A stretch of DNA of 64,000 nt from DASVWZ01 sp963708575 (GTDB lineage Bacteria; Acidobacteriota; Terriglobia; Terriglobales; Acidobacteriaceae), in NCBI GenBank assembly GCA_963708575.1, contig CAVPTB010000007.1, forward strand, positions 682,001 to 746,000, in the 5' to 3' direction. This document shows positions 49,591-59,768 of this stretch, in pieces. Position 1 is the stretch's first letter. The number at the start of each line of letters is the position of its first letter. The notes below the pieces were generated by a model. The model was not told the DNA's origin. It worked only from the letters and a program-made list of their open reading frames with translations, and ran no database searches. The translations under genes and the position numbers were made by a program.

Positions 49591-50556
49591 ATGACTCGAG
49601 ATGGAAAGCGCAGTTTTTACGGGATGGTGTTGGCGGCGAGCCTGCTAGTTGGCGCGGCAGGTAGTGCGTGGGCGGCGGATCAGAGCGGTCCGGTGGGGGG
49701 TCCTGCGACTCATCACATTCAGACGGTCTTTATTATTTTGATGGAGAACCATAACTGGACGGGCGATGGGAATCTCGACATCAAGGGGAACGCGGCGGCG
49801 CCGTACATTAATAAGAAGCTGCTTCCGATCGCATCGCATGCGGAGAGTTACTGGAATCCTCCGGGGAACCATCCGAGCCTGCCGAATTACTTGTGGCTGG
49901 TGGCGGGAACGAACTTCGGGATTTTGAACGACAATCCGCCGTCGGAAAATGATGTGAAGTCCAGCAAGCACCTGGTGACGCTGCTGAAGAACGCGGGGAT
50001 TTCCTGGAAGGCGTATGAAGAGAACACGACGGGGACGGTATGTCCGCTGACCGATTCCGGGGAGTACGCGGTGCGGCACGATCCGTTTGTGTATTTCGAC
50101 GACATCACGAACCATCTGAACCCGAAAGGGGCATATTGCATTGCGCATGTGCGTCCTTACACGGAACTGGCGACGGATCTGAAGAATGGGACGGTGGCCA
50201 AATATAACTTCATCACTCCCAACGTGTGCGACGATATGCATGACAATTGCAATGGAGATCCGATTGCGCAAGGGGATACGTGGCTGTCGAAGAATGTGCC
50301 GGCGATTCTGAATTCGGCCGTATATAAAAAAGGTGGGGCGCTCTTTATTACGTGGGATGAGGCGAACAGTGGAGACGGGCCGATCGGGATGATTGTGCTT
50401 TCTCCGTTTGCCAAGGGGAAAGGCTATTCGAACAAGATTCATTACACGCATGGATCGACGTTGCGGACGATCGAGGAAGTGTTTGGAGTGACTCCGTTGC
50501 TGGGAGATGCGGCCAAGGAAAAAGACTTGAGCGATTTGTTCAGCGTGTTTCCGTGA
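49591..50556 (+). CDS. Secreted phosphoesterase (acid phosphatase/phospholipase C superfamily)
   Basis: A 321-residue exported enzyme of the PF04185 phosphoesterase family. The ATG follows AGGAGGAG; a GTG at 49573 is the other option. Signal peptide about 1-29 (GSAWAADQ). The metal site begins with FIILMENHNW (Glu-Asn), the NHPSLPNYLWLVAG segment carries the nucleophile region, and FITWDEANSGDGP holds the later Asp/Glu ligands. Relatives include acid phosphatase AcpA and phospholipase C. Substrate unknown. It ends at a terminator. Confidence 0.87.
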   Translation: MTRDGKRSFYGMVLAASLLVGAAGSAWAADQSGPVGGPATHHIQTVFIILMENHNWTGDGNLDIKGNAAAPYINKKLLPIASHAESYWNPPGNHPSLPNYLWLVAGTNFGILNDNPPSENDVKSSKHLVTLLKNAGISWKAYEENTTGTVCPLTDSGEYAVRHDPFVYFDDITNHLNPKGAYCIAHVRPYTELATDLKNGTVAKYNFITPNVCDDMHDNCNGDPIAQGDTWLSKNVPAILNSAVYKKGGALFITWDEANSGDGPIGMIVLSPFAKGKGYSNKIHYTHGSTLRTIEEVFGVTPLLGDAAKEKDLSDLFSVFP

Positions 50557-50581
50557 GCATGTGATCGGGTAAGGTATCAGG

Positions 50582-50606
50582 GCGAGCCTGCGGGCTCGCT
50601 TTTTTT
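50582..50606 (+). terminator. Intrinsic terminator of the phosphoesterase gene
   Basis: 7-bp stem GCGAGCC / GGCTCGC with a 4-nt loop and a run of seven T. Confidence 0.88.
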
Positions 50607-50714
50607 GTGCCCAGAGGCGCGTGTGGGAGAGACTGAAAGAGTTTGAACCGCTAAGGTCGCTAAGGTTGCGAAGGGCTCGGCTAATGTCAGTAGCGTCATC
50701 GCGTGCGGAATAAA

Positions 50715-50756
50715 TTGCCCCGCCTCCGCAAGAGAGTACGCGCTGGGCTGGGGCAA
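50715..50756. repeat. Short hairpin repeat related to the interspersed family
   Basis: TTGCCCC (50715-50721) pairs with GGGGCAA (50750-50756); the interior has CGCCTCCGCAAGAG and GCTGGGCTGGGG, as in the copies near 33.7 and 47.1 kb. Confidence 0.4.
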
Positions 50757-50781
50757 CCCCGCGGTGGGCCGGGGTACCCCC

Positions 50782-52356
50782 TCAGTTCCTGGGTGCCAAG
50801 GATTTTCTTAGTTCGCGGCGGAGGATTTTTCCGGAGAGAGTTTTGGGAACGGCTTCGACGAAGTGGACCTCGCGGGGCTGCTTGTAACGGGTGAGGCGCT
50901 CGGCCACGAAGGCGCTGATTTCTTCTTCGAGTTTTTTCGCAGGTACAAATCCGTCGCGCAGGACGACGAAGGCTACGGGGATTTCGCCGGCGTCGGGATC
51001 GGGACGGGCGACGACTCCGCAGTCGCGGATGGCGGGATGCTCCAGCAGGACGGATTCGACTTCCGCGGGGGCGACGGGGAATCCTTTGTATTTGATCATC
51101 TCTTTGCGGCGGTCGAGCACGTAGAAGAAGTCTTGCTCATCGCGGCGCACCACGTCTCCTGACCAGTACCATCCATCCCGCAGTACGGATGCCGTGGCTT
51201 CCGGCTCGTTCCAGTAACCCAACATGAATTGTGGGCCGCGCATGACGAGCTCTCCGGGCTGGTTGGGCGCGGCTTCGTTTCCGTCTTCGCCAATAACGCG
51301 GCATTCGGTCTGGCATAGCGGCTGGCCGATGGAATCGGGACGGTAGAGTTCGGGTTCGAGGTATCCGATGTGGGTGACCGGAGAGGCCTCGGTCATGCCA
51401 TAACCCTGGCAGACAAGAACTCCAGTGAGTTCGCGGAAGCGGCGAGCGAGTTCGGGCGCGAGTGGAGCGGCTCCGGCTTTGACCCAGCGCAAGGAATGTT
51501 TGCTGGGAAACTGCCCGGCTTCAGCGGCCTGATTCATCGCGTTTAGAGCCGGCGGGACGACGGGCATCATGGTGACGTTTTCCGAAACCAGCAGACTGAG
51601 CAACTGCGGAACGTTGAAGCGCGGCAAGAGAACCAGCGTCGCGCCCAATGCGAGGCAGGGATTCAGGGCTACATTGAGCCCATAAATATGGTAGAGGGGG
51701 AGGAAGCAGAGCATGACGTCCGTGTGACGGATCTCGGCGGCGTGCGGACCGATGGTTTGAAAAAGATTGGCGACGAGATTGAAGTGGGAGAGCATGACTC
51801 CCTTAGGGAGTCCGGTGGTCCCGCTGGAATAGGGAAGAGCGGCAAGAATGGTGTTGGGCGACTTGTCGGGAGCGGGGATCGGGCGGGAAGGGCTCGCCAG
51901 CAAAGTGCTGAAGGAATCCATGCCGGGAGCGGGTTGCCGGGTACTGTAAATGCGACGAAGCGGAAGCCCGGCGAGGTTGATGCCTTCGAGGAGTGGAGCG
52001 TCGGTAATCAGAAAGGCGGCGCAGGAATTTTCTAACTGATAACGAACTTCGCGTTCGCGATAGCTGGGATTGAGAAGTGTGGGGATGGCGCCGGCCAAAG
52101 TGGCGGCGTGGTAGGCGACGCAAAATTCCCACGAGTTGGGGAGATAGATAGCGATGATTTCTCCGGGACGAAGGCCGGCGGCGACGAAGCCCCGCGCGAG
52201 CCGCTCGACCAGGTCACCATATTCGGCGTAGGTGATGCGGCGATTGCAGGAGGGATCGACGATGGCGGTTTTTTGAGGGAAGCGGCGGCAGGAGTCCAGG
52301 ATTACGTTGTGGAGAAAAAGACCGTTGGGGTCGGCGTAGAGTTGGGTGCGGAGCAT
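50782..52356 (-). CDS. Acyl-CoA synthetase/AMP-dependent ligase (4-coumarate-CoA ligase-like)
   Basis: A 524-residue adenylate-forming enzyme that activates a carboxylic acid with ATP and joins it to CoA. Motifs: YSSGTTGLPKGVMLSH (P-loop), YGMTEASPVTH (A5), DGWYWSGDVVRRDEQ (A7), DRRKEMIKYKGFPVAPAEVE (A8 hinge) and the catalytic Lys in KTLSGKILRREL (A10). The overall resemblance is to the 4-coumarate/medium-chain acyl-CoA ligase group, but specificity cannot be read. A glutaredoxin-like gene lies upstream on the same strand, 195 bp away. Confidence 0.92.
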   Translation of the reverse strand: MLRTQLYADPNGLFLHNVILDSCRRFPQKTAIVDPSCNRRITYAEYGDLVERLARGFVAAGLRPGEIIAIYLPNSWEFCVAYHAATLAGAIPTLLNPSYREREVRYQLENSCAAFLITDAPLLEGINLAGLPLRRIYSTRQPAPGMDSFSTLLASPSRPIPAPDKSPNTILAALPYSSGTTGLPKGVMLSHFNLVANLFQTIGPHAAEIRHTDVMLCFLPLYHIYGLNVALNPCLALGATLVLLPRFNVPQLLSLLVSENVTMMPVVPPALNAMNQAAEAGQFPSKHSLRWVKAGAAPLAPELARRFRELTGVLVCQGYGMTEASPVTHIGYLEPELYRPDSIGQPLCQTECRVIGEDGNEAAPNQPGELVMRGPQFMLGYWNEPEATASVLRDGWYWSGDVVRRDEQDFFYVLDRRKEMIKYKGFPVAPAEVESVLLEHPAIRDCGVVARPDPDAGEIPVAFVVLRDGFVPAKKLEEEISAFVAERLTRYKQPREVHFVEAVPKTLSGKILRRELRKSLAPRN

Positions 52357-52551
52357 TCCGGGGATGATTGTAATTCAGGAGCCAGGAAGTTTGGGGTGAG
52401 CTGGGGAGCTTTACCATTGCCAAAAGCTTTGCCACCACGGGCGCTAAGGAAATTTACGCTGCGAGCTCTACCACAGGGGACACAGAGAGGCACAGAGAAG
52501 CCTGCGCTATCGACTGTAAACAATGTTTGGTCGGGATTTGCCTACTCTCGG

Positions 52552-52797
52552 TCAGGCGGCTATTTTGCGGAGGAATTCGCGTTCGTCCATGCGGTACTTG
52601 AAGGCTTTGCGGCCGTTGATGAAGACGACCGGGACTTCGTCGGTGAACTGGCGGCGGAGTTTGTCGTCGGCATCGACATCGACTTCATGCCATTGGAATC
52701 CTCCGCGACGTTCGAGTTTGGTGAGCGTTTCTTTCACGATCTCGCAGAGATGACATCCTTTGCGTGAGTAGACGATCACATCATGCAAGGTCGGCAT
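52552..52797 (-). CDS. Glutaredoxin-like (DUF836-type) protein
   Basis: An 81-residue thioredoxin-fold protein with the active site YSRKGCHLCEI (CxxC as CHLC), the cis-proline segment EVPVVFINGR and a C-terminal helix. Close to the small glutaredoxin family often called DUF836. It would reduce disulfides or mixed disulfides in the cytoplasm. Complete, apparently upstream of the acyl-CoA ligase gene in the same direction. Confidence 0.9.
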   Translation of the reverse strand: MPTLHDVIVYSRKGCHLCEIVKETLTKLERRGGFQWHEVDVDADDKLRRQFTDEVPVVFINGRKAFKYRMDEREFLRKIAA

Positions 52798-53081
52798 GGG
52801 CCGGAGTGTAGCAATTCCAGAGTAGGATTTTCCAGCGAATTAGCAGTCTGATTTATGGACACGGAGCGAGTGGCGCGTCCACAACCCTTAGACGGTGAAT
52901 ACCCGTTGTCTGGTATCGAACGAACGAGCGCCTTTGCGATAGGGTGAGAACTGGTTGAGTCAGGGCGGGGGCGCGATGCTGGCCCTCCCTAGGTGCTAAT
53001 CACCTGTGCCCTTGCCCGGCTCTCCTAGAGATAACCCGCCGGGAAAGTCCGCAAGTTTCATAACCGAGTACAATCTTTGCC

Positions 53082-53828
53082 ATGTCAGAGGTCACAGGTA
53101 AGCCGCTTCAGGGGAAATGTGTGCTGATCACGGGCGGCGCGAAACGCCTGGGGCGAGCCATGGCGCTGGCTATGGGGCGGGCAGGCGCGAATGTGGCGAT
53201 CACTTTTCTAAGTTCGGCGCGCGAGGCGCAGCATACCGTGATTGATGTGAGCAGCTTTGGCGTGCGAGTGGTGGCGATTCGCTGCGACGTTACCGACGAG
53301 AAGGGCGTCAAGGAAGCTGTAAGGGAAGTCGGTAGGGAACTCGGGGGGATCGACGTACTCATCAACAATGCCGCGAATTATGAGACCGCGGAATTTGAGA
53401 AGCTCACGGTCAAGCAATGGGACGCGATTTTTGCTGCGAATACGCGGGGGCCGTTTCTGGTTTCACGAGAGTGCGTGAAGCAGCTGCGCAAACGACGGGG
53501 ACGAATCATCAATATGGGATCGCTGGGCGGGCTGCGGCCATGGGCGACTCACGCTCATTACTGTTCGTCGAAGGCGGCGGTTCATATGCTGACCAAGGTG
53601 ATGGCCAAGGCGTTGGCGCCGGAGATCGCAGTGAATTGCATTGCCCCGGGGATGATCGATTTGGGGGAAAGGGCGGCTGCTGCATTTATGAAGAAGATGG
53701 CAAAAGAGACTCCGATGCTGCGAAATGGCACGGGGGAAGAGATTGCGGCGGCGGCCATGTTCTTTGCAACCGCGCCACACTTCATCACGGGACAGATTCT
53801 TGCTGTGGATGGCGGGTTGGGATTGTGA
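53082..53828 (+). CDS. Short-chain dehydrogenase/reductase
   Basis: A 248-residue classical SDR. Rossmann motif ITGGAKRLGRAMA (TGxxxxxG), NNAANYETAEF (NAG-like), catalytic Ser in MGSLGG, Tyr160 and Lys164 in YCSSKAA, and the closing TGQILAVDGGLGL. The Arg-rich GGAKRLGR loop suggests NADPH, and the group is nearest to FabG/pteridine-reductase-like enzymes. Substrate unknown. The next gene (PagL-like) starts 62 bp later on the same strand. Confidence 0.92.
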   Translation: MSEVTGKPLQGKCVLITGGAKRLGRAMALAMGRAGANVAITFLSSAREAQHTVIDVSSFGVRVVAIRCDVTDEKGVKEAVREVGRELGGIDVLINNAANYETAEFEKLTVKQWDAIFAANTRGPFLVSRECVKQLRKRRGRIINMGSLGGLRPWATHAHYCSSKAAVHMLTKVMAKALAPEIAVNCIAPGMIDLGERAAAAFMKKMAKETPMLRNGTGEEIAAAAMFFATAPHFITGQILAVDGGLGL

Positions 53829-53889
53829 TTTGTTCGCGGCAAAGTTTTTCGATATGGTGACGGGCTGGAGTCTGCGGCATATAAAAGTG

Positions 53890-54474
53890 ATGAAAAAACT
53901 TCTGGCTGTGGGCGTGCTGGTTTTCGGATTGACGTTTTGGGGCTCGGCCTGGGGACAGTCGCGTCCGGAGGATGGCGGACATGAGTTCGAAATCTGGACG
54001 GGCGGCGGGCACTCGGTGTCGGGCGGCACACGCGATACCGGAGTGTGGAATGCTGGAGCGCGGTACGGATGGATTCTGACGCGTCCGCACGGGCCGGGAT
54101 TCTTGAAGGGAAGATTCGAGTACCTGGTCGACGCCACGCCGGTCTTCGTGGTTTGGCAAAAATACAACACCGCTTACGGAGCTGGCTTCAGCCCTCTGGG
54201 ATTGAAATGGAATTTCGCGGCGCGCGGCCGGTTGGAACCTTACTTTGAGTTGAATGGCGGAACGCTGTTTACGAATCACGATGTTCCGACTGGGACTTCT
54301 TCGGTGAACTTTACCGATGCCGCCGCTTTCGGAGTTCATCTTCTCGGAGACAAGTGGGCATGGAGTTTAGAGGCTCGGTACATGCATATTTCGAATGCGG
54401 GTCTGTCGTCGCCGAATCCGGGAGTGAATACCGTGCAGGTGCGGTTGGGAGTGGGGAAGTTCTGGCACAAGTAG
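53890..54474 (+). CDS. PagL-like lipid A 3-O-deacylase
   Basis: A 194-residue outer-membrane protein. The start MKKLLAVGVL gives a signal peptide ending near WGQSRP; the frame upstream overlaps the SDR gene. The C-terminal signature ARYMHISNAGLSSPNPGVN is that of PagL (PF09411), with catalytic His166 and Ser168, followed by the last beta-strand VRLGVGKFW. PagL removes an acyl chain from lipid A. The body has alternating beta-strands fitting an eight-stranded barrel. Identification rests on the signature; the rest is divergent. Confidence 0.85.
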   Translation: MKKLLAVGVLVFGLTFWGSAWGQSRPEDGGHEFEIWTGGGHSVSGGTRDTGVWNAGARYGWILTRPHGPGFLKGRFEYLVDATPVFVVWQKYNTAYGAGFSPLGLKWNFAARGRLEPYFELNGGTLFTNHDVPTGTSSVNFTDAAAFGVHLLGDKWAWSLEARYMHISNAGLSSPNPGVNTVQVRLGVGKFWHK

Positions 54475-54560
54475 GATTGGGAGACATTGGTGGGTAGAAC
54501 CAGATATTAGAGAGTATCACTTGCAGCGCGAAAGCGCGGCGCTGCCCAAGGAGAACAATC

Positions 54561-55058
54561 ATGAAACGGAATGTGTGCCTGACAGTGGCACTGTTGGCAG
54601 GAATATTTTTGATGAGCCGGCCCGGCGGTATGAGGGTGATGGCGGCACCGCCAGCGGCGGAGAAGAATTCGTTTACGCCGGATGGAATTCAGTGGGGACC
54701 GGCGCCGCCGTTTGTGGCTCCCGGGGCGCAACTCGCGGTGCTGGAAGGCAATCCCATGGCAGCGAGCGGGGACTACACGGTGCGGCTGAAGATGCCTGAC
54801 GGATATCGAATTGCACCGCATTGGCACCCGAAGCGCGAAAACGTTACGGTGATATCGGGAACGTTCAAAGTCGGAATGGGCGACAGCTTTGATGAAGGCA
54901 GCATGATGACTTTTCCGGCGGGAAGCTTTGCCTATCTCGATCCGGACATGCATCATTACGCGATGGCCAGTGGCCCGGTGGTGGTGCAGATTCATGGCAT
55001 GGCGCCGGTGCAGTTCAACTATGTCAATCCAAATGACGACCCTAGCCGAAAGAAGTAG
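54561..55058 (+). CDS. Secreted cupin-domain protein
   Basis: A 165-residue exported protein with signal peptide about 1-28 and a single cupin barrel (about 65-150). Cupin motif 1 is APHWHPKRENVTVISGTFKVG, split here as HWHP and ENVTVISGTFKVG; motif 2 is AYLDPDMHHYA. Metal ligands (two His, Glu, His) are present, so it can bind a metal. Enzymatic activity is unknown. AAGGAG precedes the ATG. Confidence 0.87.
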   Translation: MKRNVCLTVALLAGIFLMSRPGGMRVMAAPPAAEKNSFTPDGIQWGPAPPFVAPGAQLAVLEGNPMAASGDYTVRLKMPDGYRIAPHWHPKRENVTVISGTFKVGMGDSFDEGSMMTFPAGSFAYLDPDMHHYAMASGPVVVQIHGMAPVQFNYVNPNDDPSRKK

Positions 55059-55199
55059 GCTGAGGCGGTTTTGAGGGAGAGCGACGCGTCCTTGGCTTAC
55101 TCTTTTGTTATGAATTGGTTGCGCTGGTGGGGTTAACTTCGTGAGTGAGTGAAGGGAACAGCCTCAATCCGAATCGCAAGTTGGGGAATCTAATGGACC

Positions 55200-56305
55200 A
55201 TGCGGGATCGAAAACGCGTGGTCTTTTTTATTGCAGTCATCCAGACGGTTCTTTTCCTGGGGCACTACTTCCTTTACCAGACGTGGACGTTGGGGACGGG
55301 AGATTCGTCCTGGGCGGTTAAGCTGACCTTCGCATTATTGTCGGTGAGTTTCGTCGCGGCGTCGGTGCTGGCTTTTCGCTATACAAATTCCGCGGTGCGG
55401 GTGTTTTATCGGGCGGCGGCGATTTGGACAGGGCTGCTGAGCTTCCTCTTTATTGCGGCGATCTTCTCGTGGATTGTTTTCGGAGTCGGGCGGCTGGTCG
55501 GGTGGAATGCGAACTTTCATCGAATTGTGGAAGTGCTGTTTGGTGCGGCGCTGGCGGCGGGAGTGTACGGAGTTTTCAACGCCAGTTGGACACGAATTAC
55601 GCGAACTACGGTGCGGCTAGCGAATTTGCCGCGAGTCGTGGCGCGGGCGGACGGCGGCACTGATCAGCGACGTCCATCTGGGGCATGTGCGGAATGGCAG
55701 TTTTCTGCGGCGCATGGTGGCGAAGATTTTGAGGGAAGAGCCGGACGCCATTTTTATTGCCGGGGATCTTTACGACGGAACGGCGATTGACGAAGCACGA
55801 GCGGCCGAGCCACTGAGTAAGCTCACGGCGCCGCATGGCGTGTATTTTGTGGCGGGGAATCACGAGCAATTTGGCGACGACAGCAAATATCTGAATGCGA
55901 TTGCAGCGGCGGGAGTGCGAGTGCTCACCAACGAGAAAGTGGAAGTGGACGGACTGCAGATTATCGGAGTGCCGCACAGGAACGCGACGCGGGACGGGCG
56001 ACCTGGCAACGGCGCTCGACGGAGTTCGTTTGGATCGGGATCGTGCCAGCATTTTGTTGACGCATGCGCCGGACCATCCGGCGGTAGCCGAAGCGGCGGG
56101 CGTTTCGCTGCAATTATCGGGGCATACCCATCTCGGGCAATTCATTCCATGGAGTTGGATGGCGCGGCGGATTTACCGGCAATTTGTGTATGGGTTAAGC
56201 AGGATCGGGAAGATGCAGGTTTTCACTTCGAGTGGGGCGGGGACGTGGGGGCCTCCGCTACGGCTGGGCTCGAATCCGGAGATTGTGGTGCTGGAGTTTG
56301 AGTAG
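55200..56305 (+). pseudogene. Membrane metallophosphoesterase broken by two single-base insertions
   Basis: Reads as one gene in three frames. Frame 1 gives about 140 residues with four membrane helices (MRDRKRVVFFIAVIQTVLFL). An extra C near 55631 shifts the frame; after correction the text runs RGRTAALISDVHLG, FIAGDLYDG, VAGNHEQFG. A second extra C near 55999 shifts it again, after which come ILLTHAPDHP and LSGHTHLGQF to the stop. All metal motifs of the YkuE/calcineurin-like family (DxH, GD, GNHE, GHTH) survive. The order helices-then-catalytic-domain is usual for this family, so the intact gene would encode a membrane-anchored phosphoesterase. Either recent decay or sequence error. Confidence 0.85.
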
Positions 56306-56437
56306 GGTGGCGGTCGTGAGTGTGAGTTGGTTTGTTCACCGCATATGGGTAAATGAGGGGTCGCGATTTGTCTCCAACTTTCGTCGGAGCGAAAGAAGCG
56401 GGTTTCCGATCTGAGGTTATTGTGGCAACCTAGACGG

Positions 56438-56695
56438 ATGCCGAAAGCCTATAGAGTTGACGTACTCGCCCACCCGAAGTTTCAAGCCGAACTGGCAAAT
56501 TCAAAGAATGCTCCGAAGCCAGAGCGCGTGCGATGCCCAGTTGGCGATTGCGCGTGTAGCTACGAAATGTACGGTCTCCAAACCTCAAGCCGCGACCGCG
56601 ACATCACGACTCTTCAAGAGCGGCTTAAAGGAGAACATCCAGGTCACACCAGCGAATTGTTGGCAGTGAATGCATTCCGCAGGGGTCCGAGGTGA
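56438..56695 (+). CDS. Small hypothetical protein with Cys/His cluster
   Basis: An 85-residue protein starting MPKAYRVDVLAHPK. The middle has CPVGDCAC and, after a helix, EHPGHTSELL, so three Cys and two His could hold zinc. No family is recognised and the ribosome site is weak. It lies between two broken genes on the same strand. A TTG start at 56420 is also possible. Confidence 0.5.
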   Translation: MPKAYRVDVLAHPKFQAELANSKNAPKPERVRCPVGDCACSYEMYGLQTSSRDRDITTLQERLKGEHPGHTSELLAVNAFRRGPR

Positions 56696-56906
56696 GAAAC
56701 GGCGTGGGCGAACGAATGTCGCATTTTGTTTTTGCCAGTTTTGCGGGCAAGAGTTTGTGAACCGCGATAGGCTTTAACACTCAGGTCCTCTGCGAGATCA
56801 ATGAGTGAAATCGGGATTGCTTGCCAGCTGGTCTTTCAGGATGCCCCTAACTCTCTGACTTCGATTGACTTGCCCGTCGCGCCGCGCTTACCATACTCCG
56901 ACTCAA

Positions 56907-59640
56907 GTGATAGGGAAGACCATCTCGCATTACCGCATTGTCGAGAAGCTCGGCGGCGGGGGCATGGGCGTCGTCTACAAGGCTGAAGATACGCAACTCG
57001 GGCGTTTCGTGGCGCTCAAATTCTTGCCCGACGGAGTGGCCCAGGATCCGCAAGGACTGGAGCGTTTCCGGCGCGAGGCGCGAGCTGCCTCGGCGCTCAA
57101 TCATCCGAACATTTGTACCATCTACGAAATTGACGATCAGCATGGCGATGTATTCATCGCCATGGAATTTCTGGACGGCGTCACGCTGAAGCACCGTATT
57201 GCGGACCGGCCGATGGACACTGAGTTGATCCTGTCGCTCGCCGTGGAGATTGCGGAGGCCCTTGATGCAGCGCACGCCGAAGGGATTGTGCATCGAGACA
57301 TTAAGCCGGCGAATATTTTTGTCACCAAGCGAGGACATGCCAAGATTTTGGATTTTGGGTTGGCGAAAATGAAGTGTGGCCAGCTCGGCCAGCCAGGTTC
57401 GAGGCGAGCGTACCGCGAGTGTGGAAGCGCACCTTACCAGCCCGGGAGCCGCGCTCGGAACCGTAGCTTACATGGCGCCGGAGCAAGTACGGGGCAAGGA
57501 GTTGGACCAGCGCACAGATTTATTTTCCTTTGGCGTGGTGCTCTACGAAATGGCGACGGGAGCATTGCCGTTCCCAGGTGACACTTCTGGAGTAATTTTC
57601 GATGGCATCCTGAACCGGGCACCAGTTCCACCGGTGCGACTGAATCCCCGTTTGCCGCAGCGGTTGGAAGATCTGATCAATAAAGCGCTGGAGAAAGATC
57701 CCAAGCTGCGTTGCCAAAGCGCGGCCGAGATGCGGGCGGATCTGGAGCGGCTCAAGCGCGACAGCAGTTCGGCGCAAGCCGGGTCTCCGGCGTCTGCGAG
57801 TTCGTCATATAGCAGCGCTGCTTCTGATAGCGTTGTGCTGCCGTCAGCGATGACGCCGGGAACGAAGCCGGCTCCACCACCAGCACACACAAGAAAGTAC
57901 TGGCTGGCAGCTCTCGTGTTTTTGCTGGTGGCGCTCATCTCAGCGCTTCTCATTCGTAATCGTCTCTGGAACCAGGGCTTGGCTCAGAGTGGCTTCAGTC
58001 AGTTCGAGATTTCCAGCATTACATCGAGCGGCGATGTAACCCTGGCCCGCATCTCGCCGGATGGACGGTATCTCGCTTATGTGGCGCAGAGCAAAGGGCA
58101 TTCCAGTCTGTGGGTGCGGCAGATCGCTGCTGCCAGCGCCGTACAGCTCGTGCCGCCCACGCTTAACACCATTGGTGACCTGACGTTCACGCATGATGGC
58201 GACTTTATCTATTACTACGTCACTGCAAGCACCGCGCAGCACGGAATGATTCTCCGGGTAGCATCGTTGGGCGGAGCTTCGCGAACAGTGATCGCCAGCG
58301 CCGACTCCGGGGTGTCTTTTGCTCACGATGGAAATCACATGGTGTACGCGCTGATTGCCAGAACTGACGACGTCGAACTAGAAGTAGCCGACGACAATGG
58401 CAGTGGTGTTCGTGCCCTCGCGTCATATAAGCAGAGCCTGGCGGGCAACCTGTATGCGCCGGCGGTGGCCTGGTCGCCCGATGGACGTAGCATTGCGGTT
58501 CCCAAGATCGATCCCAGCCCCAACGGCAAGTCCGCGGGCCTCTACCTGGTGGACGCAGCGACTGGACAAGCTATGACCGCGCTGGGTCCGCGCTGGCAAG
58601 TCATAAATGATTTCCAGTGGCTGCCGGATGGCAGTGGCCTCCTGCTTGCGGCCCAGGATCGAACCGGTTCTCCCGCGCAGGTTTGGATAGTGAACCGGGC
58701 GGACGGAACGCCGCGCCGGATTTCGAGTGACCTGAATGAATATTTTTCGGTGAGTATTTCTTCCAATGGCAAAAAGATCGCTAGCGCGCAGCAAAACCAG
58801 TCCGGTCAAGTTTGGGCCGGGCCTGCGTCCACTCCCGACCGACTGAGCCAAATCACAAATAGCCGGAAGGACATTCGCGTGGCGTTCACTCCCGACGATC
58901 GTATCGTGTACTTGAGCAATACTCCCAACGGCTGGGATCTGTTCGTGACGGATACCAGTGGGGCGAATGTGCGGCAGGTGAGCTATGACGGCCAATTCCG
59001 CAGTACGCCTACAGTGTGCGAGAAAGGCACCAGCATTTTTTTCGATTCCGATCAGGATGGCACAGAGCACATTTGGAGAACCGACTTGCAGAGTGGTGCG
59101 TCCCGACGAGTGACAAGCGGGCCAGGTGAACTGAATCCCAAATGCGCGGCATCGTCCGACTGGGTTTACTACGTCGGGCAGGTTCCGGGCGAAGGGACTC
59201 ACGTTTTCAAGATGCTGCCAAATGGAGAAAAGTCGACGCGATTGAGTGATCGCATAACGATCAGTCCGCCTTTCCTGTCGTTGGACGGACGCTGGATCAC
59301 TTTCGCGGGGCCCGACGAGAAAGGGGTAATCGTCGCTACAACGATTTCATCCGAGGACGGTTCTGTTCATGCCGTTTTCGGTGTTGGCAACACCATGGAC
59401 CCGAATGTCCGGACCGGCGCGTGGATGCCCGACAACCGGCGAATTGCGAGCGTTGACATTCGTACTGGCGTACCAAATCTGTGGGCGATTTCAGTTTTCA
59501 ACAAAGCTCCAGACGAGCAGTTAACCCACTTTACTTCGGGCATAATCCTGTCCCTGGCCTACTCAACGGACGGCAAATGGCTGGCCATGATTCGAGGCAC
59601 GCAGCAAAGTGACGCGGTTTTGTTCAGCGCCTCGAAATGA
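56907..59640 (+). pseudogene. Ser/Thr protein kinase with TolB-like propeller, one frameshift
   Basis: A membrane protein kinase of the PknB type read in two frames. The kinase domain has LGGGGMGVVYKAED, the Lys in ALKF, IVHRDIKPANIF and DFGLAKM, all intact. Directly after AKMK an extra T (near 57376) shifts the frame; skipping it gives VASSASQVRGER and GTVAYMAPEQ. The remainder has a Ser-rich linker, one membrane helix (LAALVFLLVALISALLI) and about 540 residues of PD40/WD-like repeats (ARISPDGRYLAYVAQ). A GTG start giving IGKTISHYRI is preferred. Such kinase-propeller fusions are frequent in Acidobacteria. The single lesion makes sequencing error possible. Confidence 0.87.
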
Positions 59641-59768
59641 TGAGCGCCCACGGCCGTTTACACTTAAAAGCTCCTGCCCATTGTTCAGTGAGGATGACAG
59701 CGACGTCACGTCAGCTATCATAGGGAGCTTGAATCTGCAGTGCAGTTGGCTTTCATGGAGGTGAGACC

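Noticed and set aside
53463..54170. 235-codon antisense frame across the SDR and PagL-like genes
   Set aside because: Spans two genes with clear motifs on the other strand; Arg/Pro/Ser-rich shadow.
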